Position numbers and translations under genes: made by a program
The notes under the pieces: model-generated
Told to the model about the DNA's origin: nothing
The model's database searches: none
Seen by the model: the letters and a program-made list of their open reading frames with translations, nothing else
Part shown: positions 57,114-64,000 of the stretch, one piece after another
Numbering within the stretch: position 1 is the first letter of the stretch
Layout: each line of letters starts with the position of its first letter
Source: Psychrobacter sp. NG25
Lineage (GTDB): Bacteria; Pseudomonadota; Gammaproteobacteria; Pseudomonadales; Moraxellaceae
Length of the DNA stretch: 64,000 nucleotides
Assembly (NCBI RefSeq): GCF_015234355.1
Contig: NZ_JADGMV010000001.1
Location: 124,001-188,000, forward strand
Reading direction: 5' to 3'

Positions 57114-57674
57114 ATGAGCACCACATCGGCAACTGTTAACACTGTTGAGCAAAACGGACCTATCACCTCTCCTGCTGGTCAACCGAAAGTTGGTATTATC
57201 ATGGGCTCACAGTCTGATTGGGCGACCATGAGCGCCGCTGCACAATTACTGGCAGATTTTGATATCGCTTTTGAGTGCGAAGTGGTTTCGGCACACCGTA
57301 CGCCTGATAGACTGTTTGATTATGCCAAAAATGCAAAGGGTAACGGCTTACAAGTTATCATCGCTGGTGCAGGCGGCGCGGCGCACCTCCCTGGTATGTG
57401 TGCCAGCCAAACGCCGCTACCTGTCTTTGGTGTTCCTGTAAAGTCATCTATGCTCAGCGGTTGGGATAGCTTACTGTCTATCGTGCAAATGCCGAAAGGT
57501 GTCGCCGTTGGAACATTAGCGATTGGCTCAGCAGGTGCTTATAATGCCGCTCTACTTGCGATTCAAGTCTTGGCCTTGCATGATGACACGATTGCTATTA
57601 AGCTAGATCAGATGCGACAGTCTCAAACTGAAACCATTCTTGCTAGTCCAACGCCAGGTATTATCAATGCCTAG
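57114..57674 (+). CDS. purE: N5-carboxyaminoimidazole ribonucleotide mutase
   Basis: 186 residues. Class I Pur[25 protein letters not shown] (residues about 26-49), [71 protein letters not shown]. The active-site His and Ser residues are present. An N-terminal extension of about 24 residues, low in complexity, precedes the core. GAGGA lies nine bases before the ATG. Works with PurK (197 bp downstream) to carboxylate AIR in purine synthesis. Confidence 0.96.
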   Translation: MSTTSATVNTVEQNGPITSPAGQPKVGIIMGSQSDWATMSAAAQLLADFDIAFECEVVSAHRTPDRLFDYAKNAKGNGLQVIIAGAGGAAHLPGMCASQTPLPVFGVPVKSSMLSGWDSLLSIVQMPKGVAVGTLAIGSAGAYNAALLAIQVLALHDDTIAIKLDQMRQSQTETILASPTPGIINA

Positions 57675-57775
57675 TTGCGTATAGACTGACTGGCTTTTAT
57701 AGCAGAGTCTTTAATATTGGTAGCCCAAAAATAAAAGCTATCACATTGTATTTTCAAGAAAATCTTACTAGATAT

Positions 57776-57798
57776 AAGGTGCATACAGTGCACCTTTT
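57776..57798 (+). terminator. Small hairpin between purE and purK
   Basis: AAGGTGCA and TGCACCTT with a five-base loop followed by TTCCTATTTTT. Weak or partial terminator, perhaps an attenuator between the two genes. Confidence 0.5.
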
Positions 57799-57870
57799 CC
57801 TATTTTTACCCATTGATTTTTAAACTTTAATATACACAAACCTTATTCACTTTTATTCAAAGAGCCTGCC

Positions 57871-59223
57871 ATGACTACAGCAAATGCTTATCCTGTTACC
57901 CAAACCATTCGTACCATCGGTATTTTAGGCGGTGGTCAGCTTGGTATGATGCTTGCCGAAGCAGCCATGCCCCTAGGCTACCAATGTGTGTTTTTAGAAG
58001 ACAGTGCTGACTGCCCTGCTAGCCTCTATGGTCGCGTGTTTCACAGTGAGCAATTAGAAGCATTTATCGAAGCCGCTGATGTTTTTACGCTCGAGTTTGA
58101 AAACACGCCTACAGCAACTGTCGAACAGCTTACTGCCTTATCGAAGTCTGGTAGCAAGCAAGGCATGTTTCCACCATTGATTGCGCTTGATATTGCGCAA
58201 GATCGCTTAAAAGAAAAGCAGATGTTCAACTCGCTTGATATTGCCACCGTACCCTTTATGGCTGTCAATTCTGAAGCCGAATTAAAGCAAGCTTGTGATG
58301 AACTAGGGCTGCCTATCGTCTTAAAAACTAGCCGCGGCGGTTATGATGGTAAAGGTCAGTTCGTTATCAAACAAGACAGTGATATTAAAGCTGCTTGGCA
58401 AGATCTCAAAGACGCAGTCACTGGAAAAGGCTCACTCACGCCAACGCCAGCACCATTGATTGCCGAAGGATTTATTAACTTTAGCCGTGAAGTATCTATG
58501 ATTGCGACACGTGCGCAAAACGGTCAAGTTCGTTGCTATGACTTGGTCGAAAACCATCATCACCATGGTATTTTAGCCAAAACCCAAGCCCCTGCCGTTG
58601 GGACTAGCCATTTGCTTAAGCAAGCGAACGATGCTATTACCACCCTTATGAACCATTTAGACTATGTTGGTGTCATGGCACTGGAGTTATTTGTGACCAA
58701 AGACGCGCGTGGTAATGATGCGTTACTTGCTAATGAAATTGCGCCACGCGTACACAACTCTGGGCATTGGAGTATTGAAGGCGCCATTACCAGTCAGTTT
58801 GAAAACCATATTCGCGCAGTCGTCAACCTACCACTGGGTGATACGGATAATGTACACCCAGCGATTATGCTCAATATCTTGGGTCAATACCCTGATATCA
58901 GCGCCGTGCTAAATATAGATGGTGCGCACTATCATAGCTACCACAAAGAAGAACGTGACGATCGTAAAATTGCGCATATTACTTTGATGCCAAATGATGT
59001 GGCCAATTTAGAGCCTGCTTTAGCCAAGCTCGTTGCCACTCTACCTAATAAGATGGGACTTGAGAAAAAACCCTCTCCGATTGATAGCCAGCCAAAAGTG
59101 GAATCGAGTCTAACCACGGCTGACCCTGACAATACTGTAGAAAGTAAAGAATTGGCTATTGAAGATAGTAAGTCAAATAAAGCTATCAACGCTAAGTCGA
59201 AAACAGAAAAGGCTAAGAAATAA
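57871..59223 (+). CDS. purK: 5-(carboxyamino)imidazole ribonucleotide synthase, with extended C-terminus
   Basis: 450 residues. ATP-grasp PurK: IRTIGILGGGQLGMMLAEAAMPLG near residues 13-36, DVFTLEFENTP, LDIAQDRLKEKQMFNSL, VLKTSRGGYDGKGQFV near 150-165, EGFINFSREVSMIATR, and ANEIAPRVHNSGHWSIEGAITSQFENHIRAV. PurK proteins usually end near residue 395; here about 55 further residues rich in Ser, Lys, Asp and Pro follow, with no domain recognised. The start codon context is weak. The stop codon overlaps the next start by one base (TAATG). Confidence 0.95.
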   Translation: MTTANAYPVTQTIRTIGILGGGQLGMMLAEAAMPLGYQCVFLEDSADCPASLYGRVFHSEQLEAFIEAADVFTLEFENTPTATVEQLTALSKSGSKQGMFPPLIALDIAQDRLKEKQMFNSLDIATVPFMAVNSEAELKQACDELGLPIVLKTSRGGYDGKGQFVIKQDSDIKAAWQDLKDAVTGKGSLTPTPAPLIAEGFINFSREVSMIATRAQNGQVRCYDLVENHHHHGILAKTQAPAVGTSHLLKQANDAITTLMNHLDYVGVMALELFVTKDARGNDALLANEIAPRVHNSGHWSIEGAITSQFENHIRAVVNLPLGDTDNVHPAIMLNILGQYPDISAVLNIDGAHYHSYHKEERDDRKIAHITLMPNDVANLEPALAKLVATLPNKMGLEKKPSPIDSQPKVESSLTTADPDNTVESKELAIEDSKSNKAINAKSKTEKAKK

Positions 59224-59672
59224 TGCAGATTTGGGTGGATGCGGATTCAGTACCACTAATTGCCAAAGATTTGATTATCAAAACGGCTGAACGCACACAA
59301 ACCATGGCGATATTCGTCGCCAACCAGTCGATTAAACTGCGCAAGTCACCACTGCTCACTATGACAGTGGTGCCGTCAGGGTTCGATAAAGCGGACGATT
59401 ATATCGTTGAGCAAATACAGCCAGGTGACTTGGCCATTACCAGCGATATACCCTTAGCCAATGATATTTTGGACAAGGGCGGCATGGTTTTGACCACTCG
59501 CGGTGTGGTCTACGATAAAAATAATATCAAGCAAAAGCTCAATATGCGCGATTTTATGGATACCATGCGTGGTACTGGCGTATTAGAACTACAAGAGATG
59601 AGCGGACAAAAACCTTATGGTGACCGCGATAAAAAAGCGTTTGCTGATGGATTAAATAAATTGGTGCGTTAA
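59223..59672 (+). CDS. yaiI: YaiI/YqxD family protein (DUF188)
   Basis: 149 residues, complete family length. Segments MQIWVDADSVPLIAKDLIIKTAER, VPSGFDKADDYIVEQIQPGDLAITSDIPLANDILDKGG, TTRGVVYDKNNIKQKLNMRDFMDTMRGTG and SGQKPYGDRDKKAFADGLNKL match the YaiI/YqxD family, predicted PIN-like nuclease fold with conserved acidic residues (DADS, DIPLA). The biological role is not established. Its start overlaps the purK stop by one base, so it is coupled to purK. Confidence 0.92.
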   Translation: MQIWVDADSVPLIAKDLIIKTAERTQTMAIFVANQSIKLRKSPLLTMTVVPSGFDKADDYIVEQIQPGDLAITSDIPLANDILDKGGMVLTTRGVVYDKNNIKQKLNMRDFMDTMRGTGVLELQEMSGQKPYGDRDKKAFADGLNKLVR

Positions 59673-59710
59673 TCTTAAGACATCCTACTCTTCGGTTATA
59701 CGTTTTTAGC

Positions 59711-59837
59711 TATAGTCGATTCAATTTAAAAGCCTAGTTGATTCAGTTTAAAAGAGAGTCAAGGCAACCAAGTGTAGAGGTATATCTAATACTTTAAGCG
59801 AGGCTAACGCCGTAATACTCATAGTGGAATAGCTATA
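59711..59837 (-). repeat. Dispersed element, copy D, inverted, with an extra copy of one end
   Basis: 59733-59837 is the element in reverse orientation (CTAGTTGATTCAGTTTAAAAG ... AATAGCTATA), about 105 bp. Directly before it, 59711-59732 (TATAGTCGATTCAATTTAAAAG) repeats the same terminal 22 bases. The tandem end suggests partial duplication or one element inserted in another. Confidence 0.8.
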
Positions 59838-59874
59838 TCTTGCAAACCGTATACATTGATAACCAAACACTATT

Positions 59875-59913
59875 AAATCGGCACGCTTCATAACGAAGCG
59901 TGCCGATTTTTTT
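59875..59913 (+). terminator. Terminator after the purK-yaiI transcript
   Basis: AAATCGGCACGCTTC pairs with GAAGCGTGCCGATTT and is followed by T. It lies beyond the repeat element. Confidence 0.9.
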
Positions 59914-59983
59914 GTTACTCTATATTTAGCTTTTAAACATCAGTTTTTGAACAAAAATAACGTAAATAATAATAGGAATGATT

Positions 59984-60616
59984 ATGAAGATTTTAGTAAT
60001 TGGCGCAAGCGGTCGAGTCGGTACTGATTTGGTTAAGCAGTTATTGGCTGACGACCATCAAGTGATTGGTACTACCCGTCAGGAAGAAAAGCTATTCAAA
60101 GATGATAATTATAGCCAGCTAGACTTAGACATTACAGCTGAGAAAGACGCGATTCAAAAGCAAATTGATAAAGATATTGATGCTGTTTATTTTGTTGCAG
60201 GGTCAGGTGGCAAAGATGTCTTAGAAGTAGACTTACATGGCGCGGTTAAGACTATTCAAGCGACGCAAGACAAAGGTATCAAACGCTATATTATGCTCAG
60301 CACGGTATTCTCGTTAGATACCAGTAAATGGGATAAAATTGCCGATTTAAAAGAATACTATATCTGTAAACACTATGCTGACCAATGGTTAATCAACAAC
60401 AGCACTTTGGACTACACCATCGTACAGGCAGGCGCGCTAAAAGAGCGTGAAGCAAATGGTAAAATTACTGTCAATAATGACAGTTCAGGCGAAAATTCGA
60501 TTGAAGATGTCGCCACTACTTTGGCAGCTGTATTAAAGGCAGACAATACCATCAAGACCGTCTTTAGCATGCAAAATGGTGAGACAGCCATTGATGAAGC
60601 TATCGCAAAGTTATAA
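59984..60616 (+). CDS. NAD(P)-binding Rossmann-fold oxidoreductase (atypical SDR, YhfK/YwnB-like)
   Basis: 210 residues. N-terminal dinucleotide motif KILVIGASGRVGTDLVKQLL, then AVYFVAGSGGKDVLEVDLHGAVKTIQATQDKGIKRYIMLSTVFSLD with Tyr/Lys in the YYICKHYADQWL segment and DYTIVQAGAL near residue 148. The pattern is that of NAD(P)H-binding, NmrA-like or flavin-reductase-like atypical SDRs. Substrate unknown. The ATG at 59978 lies on the ribosome site; the ATG at 59984 has AGGA six bases upstream. Confidence 0.87.
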   Translation: MKILVIGASGRVGTDLVKQLLADDHQVIGTTRQEEKLFKDDNYSQLDLDITAEKDAIQKQIDKDIDAVYFVAGSGGKDVLEVDLHGAVKTIQATQDKGIKRYIMLSTVFSLDTSKWDKIADLKEYYICKHYADQWLINNSTLDYTIVQAGALKEREANGKITVNNDSSGENSIEDVATTLAAVLKADNTIKTVFSMQNGETAIDEAIAKL

Positions 60617-60626
60617 TTATTGAAGC

Positions 60627-60665
60627 AAAAAAGCGAGTAAGCCGAAAGGCTTACTCGCTTTTTTA
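60627..60665. terminator. Bidirectional terminator between the oxidoreductase gene and epmA
   Basis: AAAAAGCGAGTAAGCC pairs with GGCTTACTCGCTTTTTT; A/T runs on both sides, between convergent genes. Confidence 0.92.
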
Positions 60666-60720
60666 TGACTGTCGTTTGAAAATAAATTATTAAGAAAGTA
60701 ACAATATCTTCCGTAGAAAA

Positions 60721-61791
60721 CTATGCCAAACCGCTTGGGAACGGAATCACTTCCTCTAGACTACTGGCTCCTGCGATGACCATTAGCAGTCTGTCTATAC
60801 CAACTGCAATACCGCTACTGGGTACCAAATCATCAGACGCCGCTAGTAAATGCTCATCGATTGGCATTTGCGGCAGGTTATGACGCTGACGCAATTGGTT
60901 ATCTTGCTCAAAGCGTTCTCTTAACGCTTGTCCATCTGCCAACTCATCATAAGCATTGGCAATCTCAATGCCATTAATATAGAGCTCAAAACGTTTGGCA
61001 ATTTTATTACCGTCTTTGTCTAAAGCTGTTTTTGCCAATGCGGCGGTCGCTGGCGGATATTCTATAATCAACGTTGGTAGATCATGGCCTAAATTTGGCT
61101 CAACCGCATGGCTAAATAACAAATCTAGCCAGCTCTGGCGACGGTCTTCTTCCGTATTTACTGCACTGCTCAACTCACTATTAAAGTCAAAACCTGTTAA
61201 GCCTTTATCTTCTGCTACTGCTTGTAGTGTGGCCAGACTAGCGGTTAGTGGATGGATACCGACAAAATCCATAAAAGCATCAACATAACGGTAATGGCTC
61301 ATGACGACCGCATTGCCATAAAGCACCTCTAATAGCTCGCCCAATTCAGTCGCCATATCATCTAGGCTATAGTTTGGCTGATACCATTCGAGCATCGTAA
61401 ATTCGATATTGTGCCGCACACCTATTTCATTGTCTCGAAAAACAGGGCAAATCTGATAAATAGGTACTTGCCAGCTGGCCAATAAACGCTTCATAGCGAA
61501 TTCGGGTGACGTATGCAAATAATAGGTTTGAGGTTTGTCTTGATACGTGACCTGTGCAGAAACTGATTGCAAAAAAGTATCCGTATTACCCGCTTGCGAC
61601 AGTAGCGGTGTCTGCACCTCTAACACTTGTCGTTTGGCAAAAAACTGACGAATATTACTCATAAACTGCGCACGCTGCTGCGCCATCGCCAATGTCATGG
61701 TCGGTGCATAGCTAGGCTTAGAACTAATAGGCTTAGAACTAATAGACTTAGAAGTAATAGGCTGCGAAGAAATGTTATTTGCTTGAGTCAT
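60721..61791 (-). CDS. epmA: Elongation factor P--(R)-beta-lysine ligase
   Basis: About 356 residues, class II aminoacyl-tRNA-synthetase fold without the anticodon-binding domain (GenX/PoxA). Motif 2 region: PVFRDNEIGVRHNIEFTMLEWYQPNY near residue 115; motif 3: SSGIAVGIDRLLMVIAG near 335-350. The QFFAKRQVLEVQTPLLSQAGNTDTFL segment is diagnostic. It attaches beta-lysine to EF-P. An N-terminal stretch with repeated SKSISSKPISSKP precedes the core. A longer in-frame reading to 61860 would overlap the pdxB stop by 13 bases; neither start has a good ribosome site. Confidence 0.9.
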   Translation of the reverse strand: MTQANNISSQPITSKSISSKPISSKPSYAPTMTLAMAQQRAQFMSNIRQFFAKRQVLEVQTPLLSQAGNTDTFLQSVSAQVTYQDKPQTYYLHTSPEFAMKRLLASWQVPIYQICPVFRDNEIGVRHNIEFTMLEWYQPNYSLDDMATELGELLEVLYGNAVVMSHYRYVDAFMDFVGIHPLTASLATLQAVAEDKGLTGFDFNSELSSAVNTEEDRRQSWLDLLFSHAVEPNLGHDLPTLIIEYPPATAALAKTALDKDGNKIAKRFELYINGIEIANAYDELADGQALRERFEQDNQLRQRHNLPQMPIDEHLLAASDDLVPSSGIAVGIDRLLMVIAGASSLEEVIPFPSGLA

Positions 61792-61847
61792 TTTTGATCT
61801 ACTGCGATTGATAAATAATCGGTTTGGTAATTGGGTGTTTGAATTTT

Positions 61848-62975
61848 TTAAAACTGCCATTCACGACGTAAATGATAATCACGTCTCAAACCATCAAAGT
61901 CAGCACCATCTATCTGCCCATCAATTTCTTTGCTTCTCAATGAGGCATCATCTTGCTGAATATCATAGAACTTTATCAATCTGTCTGGATGTGCTTTTAA
62001 TTCAGACCATAGAAATAAGTTAAGCGGTAATAGCGCATGCATCGTTTGGGTAGGTATAACGGCCAGTTTCTCACATAGCGCATCATAAATGATTTGCGTA
62101 CCACGCAGCTTACCTTCTACCGTGTAGCCAGCGATATGCGGGGTGGCGAAGGTAAGCTTGGATAATAGTCGCTCAGATATTTGAGGCTCGTGCTCGAAGA
62201 CATCGAGCACTACTTGTCGCCCAGTACGTTCAATATCTGCTGCCAGCGCATCTGCCTCAATCACAGGCCCACGCGCGCTATTAATCAACATCGTATCCTC
62301 AGGTATCATGCCCAATGCCTCTGCATCAATGAGATGCCGTGTTGGATAATCGCTGCCTCTAGGATTCGCCTCATTCTTCTCATCTGTTAAAGGCACATGC
62401 AGACTGACTACATCACTTTGACTAAGCACTTGCTCTAAACTGGCGTTATTGAGCTTCGATTTTGGTAATAATGGATCATAACCTAATACTTGCCAACCTA
62501 AATCATTGGCATACTGGGCAAGCGTACTCCCAATATTACCCAGTCCGATGATACCCAGAGTAATTGGCTGCTGCCAATACTGCGGACGCAACGTCAATGC
62601 TGCTGTCAGTACATACTGCGCGACAGAATGCTTACTACAGCCAGCAGCATTGGCAAAAGTGATATGGCGCTGCCTTAAATAATCTTGATCGACATGATCC
62701 GTACCGATGGTTGCAGAACCAACGAACTGCACACTGTCGTTATTCGCTAACAATGCCTCATTCACCTGCGTCACAGAACGTATCAAAAAAATGTCAGGTT
62801 GCAGTTCTGCAAGTAATGACGCAGTGATATCTCTTCCCGCGACGGTGATGATATCTACAGCTTGCTCCGATGCTTGGCCAAGTGTAGTGGCATTAAAAAA
62901 CTTGTCCAAACTGGCGATATTGCTATCAGCCAAAATAGTAATATGATTAATAGTATTCACCCTATCCTTCATCAT
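61848..62975 (-). CDS. pdxB: Erythronate-4-phosphate dehydrogenase
   Basis: 375 residues, D-isomer 2-hydroxyacid dehydrogenase fold with the PdxB-specific C-terminus. Blocks: FVGSATIGTDHVDQDYL near 78-95, ANAAGCSKHSVAQYVL, the NAD site LGIIGLGNIGSTLAQYANDLG near 142-162, DVVSLHVPLT, MLINSARGPVIEADAL and FATPHIAGYTVEGKLRGTQIIYDAL (catalytic His in TPHIAGYT). Second step of pyridoxal-phosphate synthesis. Two adjacent ATGs (62975, 62972) begin the reading; a GTG six codons later with AAGGA upstream is an alternative start. Confidence 0.93.
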   Translation of the reverse strand: MMKDRVNTINHITILADSNIASLDKFFNATTLGQASEQAVDIITVAGRDITASLLAELQPDIFLIRSVTQVNEALLANNDSVQFVGSATIGTDHVDQDYLRQRHITFANAAGCSKHSVAQYVLTAALTLRPQYWQQPITLGIIGLGNIGSTLAQYANDLGWQVLGYDPLLPKSKLNNASLEQVLSQSDVVSLHVPLTDEKNEANPRGSDYPTRHLIDAEALGMIPEDTMLINSARGPVIEADALAADIERTGRQVVLDVFEHEPQISERLLSKLTFATPHIAGYTVEGKLRGTQIIYDALCEKLAVIPTQTMHALLPLNLFLWSELKAHPDRLIKFYDIQQDDASLRSKEIDGQIDGADFDGLRRDYHLRREWQF

Positions 62976-63025
62976 TTTTATAACGTAGTCAAATAATGAC
63001 TGTTCGCTTATAGAGTCGCTGTTAT

Positions 63026-64000
63026 TTATTGCGACTCGTTCACTGGTGGCAATACGTCGTCATCAGACAGTTCTATCTCTTGTGGCGCAAATATCTCATT
63101 TTTATGCTGCGATATCCATTCACGCCAAACGGCAAGTCCTATAGCCAATACCACAGGCCCAATAAACAGACCAACAAAACCAAAAGCTGTTAAACCACCT
63201 AGCACACCAATAAAAATAATAATAAAAGGAATTTTGGTCGCACCACTAATCACAATAGGACGGATTAGATTATCAACCCAGCTGATAACTAACACACCCC
63301 ATAGTGCCAAGCCAATACCTTCTGTCGTATGACCTTGACTCATTAACCAGATAGAGACAGCGCCCCAAGCGAATGGTGTGCCAAATGGAATCAATGCGAT
63401 AATGAAGGTCACAATAGTCAATAAAATCGGACTTGGCGCACTGGCGAAGTAATAGCCAACACCTGCAAGTATTGCCTGCGCCAATGCTGTCAAACCAATA
63501 CCATAAACCACCGCACGCGTGGTCGTACCCACAGAGTCAATATAACCATCAATGCGATTGCCAATGATGTTACGCAGTGCTTGACGGATTTGGCGAACCA
63601 AGCTGGTACCATCACGATAAAAGAAAAACAACGTCATCAGTGCCATGCCTAACTTGGCAAGACCGCTAAACACCACATCAAAGGCGACTTTGCCATAATA
63701 TAAATGTGACTGCACCCAAAGGCGAAACGTCTCTAACGTCCCTTCAGGGTTTTTATTGATTCTCCATAGTACATCTTTGACTTGCTGACCGAGGATAGGC
63801 AAATCTTTAACAGAATCAGGCACATCTAAATAGCCGACCTTTATACGATAGATCAAATTACTAATTAAACTGAGCGCCTCTTGCTGTAGGATAAACACCC
63901 CAATGACAAGTGGCACACCTATCATTAACGAGATACTCATCGTCATGATGGTAGCGCTGACATTAGGGCTCAGCTTTACTTTTTCATAAAAAAAGTTATA
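63026..64000 (-). CDS. AI-2E/PerM family membrane transporter, 5' end outside window
   Basis: At least 325 codons. The frame stays open to the right edge (63947-64000 translates to YNFFYEKVKLSPNVSATI), so the true start lies beyond the window. Multi-spanning inner-membrane protein with the family pattern MSISLMIGVPLVIGVFILQQE, FSGLAKLGMALMTLFFFYRDG, ALAQAILAGVGYYFASAPSPILLTIVTFIIALIPFGTPFAWG and NLIRPIVISGATKIPFIIIFIGVLGGL, FVGLFIGPVVLAIGLAVWREW. Members of UPF0118 export AI-2 or are PerM-like permeases; the specific role here is not known. An acidic C-terminal tail ends the protein. Confidence 0.88.
   Translation of the reverse strand, partial: YNFFYEKVKLSPNVSATIMTMSISLMIGVPLVIGVFILQQEALSLISNLIYRIKVGYLDVPDSVKDLPILGQQVKDVLWRINKNPEGTLETFRLWVQSHLYYGKVAFDVVFSGLAKLGMALMTLFFFYRDGTSLVRQIRQALRNIIGNRIDGYIDSVGTTTRAVVYGIGLTALAQAILAGVGYYFASAPSPILLTIVTFIIALIPFGTPFAWGAVSIWLMSQGHTTEGIGLALWGVLVISWVDNLIRPIVISGATKIPFIIIFIGVLGGLTAFGFVGLFIGPVVLAIGLAVWREWISQHKNEIFAPQEIELSDDDVLPPVNESQ

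Overview
The window looks like chromosomal DNA of a Psychrobacter-type gammaproteobacterium (Moraxellaceae). This is inferred from gene content and protein style: single-chain NADP isocitrate dehydrogenase, a leucine-degradation cluster, AGCS and GltS amino-acid symporters, many amino-acid ABC transporters, moderate GC and many compact intrinsic terminators. No rRNA, tRNA, CRISPR array, prophage or transposase gene is visible. Both ends cut through genes: an enoyl-CoA hydratase on the left and an AI-2E family permease on the right.

Layout. 1-4.3 kb: leucine/isovalerate catabolism (crotonase, carboxyltransferase, acyl-CoA synthetase), all on the minus strand. 4.6-7.3 kb: rubredoxin reductase, a DJ-1/PfpI protein and a PaiB-like flavoprotein. 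7.5-11 kb: a glutamate/aspartate-type ABC transporter (gltIJKL order) whose ATPase gene is separated by a small mobile-looking repeat. 11.5-18.4 kb: Hsp33, a lipase with a lipoprotein partner, a Tat-exported PhoX phosphatase with Pho boxes, and an FAA-family hydrolase. 18.5-24.6 kb: a second amino-acid ABC system with one ATPase, two permeases and three tandem paralogous binding lipoproteins. 25-29.7 kb: small lipoprotein, proA, a cold-shock-domain/transmembrane/guanyl-RNase fusion with a barstar gene one base downstream, and gltS. 30-38.7 kb: a WG-repeat protein broken by an amber codon, an AGCS symporter, a glutamine amidotransferase, glyA, ubiC and a large GNAT-like protein. 39-51 kb: icd, rluE, a DUF305 lipoprotein, an M61 peptidase, slyD, a tail-specific protease and nagZ. 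51-64 kb: two paralogous membrane proteins (only one with an OmpA domain), rhomboid protease, metallophosphatase, purE, purK, a YaiI-family gene, a Rossmann oxidoreductase, epmA, pdxB and the permease.

Most notable are (i) the CspA-like/TM/RNase N1-T1 fusion with a barstar immunity gene (27225-28362), which looks like an unusual toxin-immunity pair, and (ii) a family of about 107-bp elements with imperfect terminal inverted repeats (TATAGTTRAT ends): four well conserved and two decayed copies, all intergenic, one inside the glt operon. Also notable are a four-repeat Pho box array upstream of phoX, the triplicated binding proteins and several short tandem repeat tracts in intergenic DNA.

Start codons were chosen by Shine-Dalgarno spacing and family N-termini. 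All functional names rest on motif recognition by eye, without database searches.
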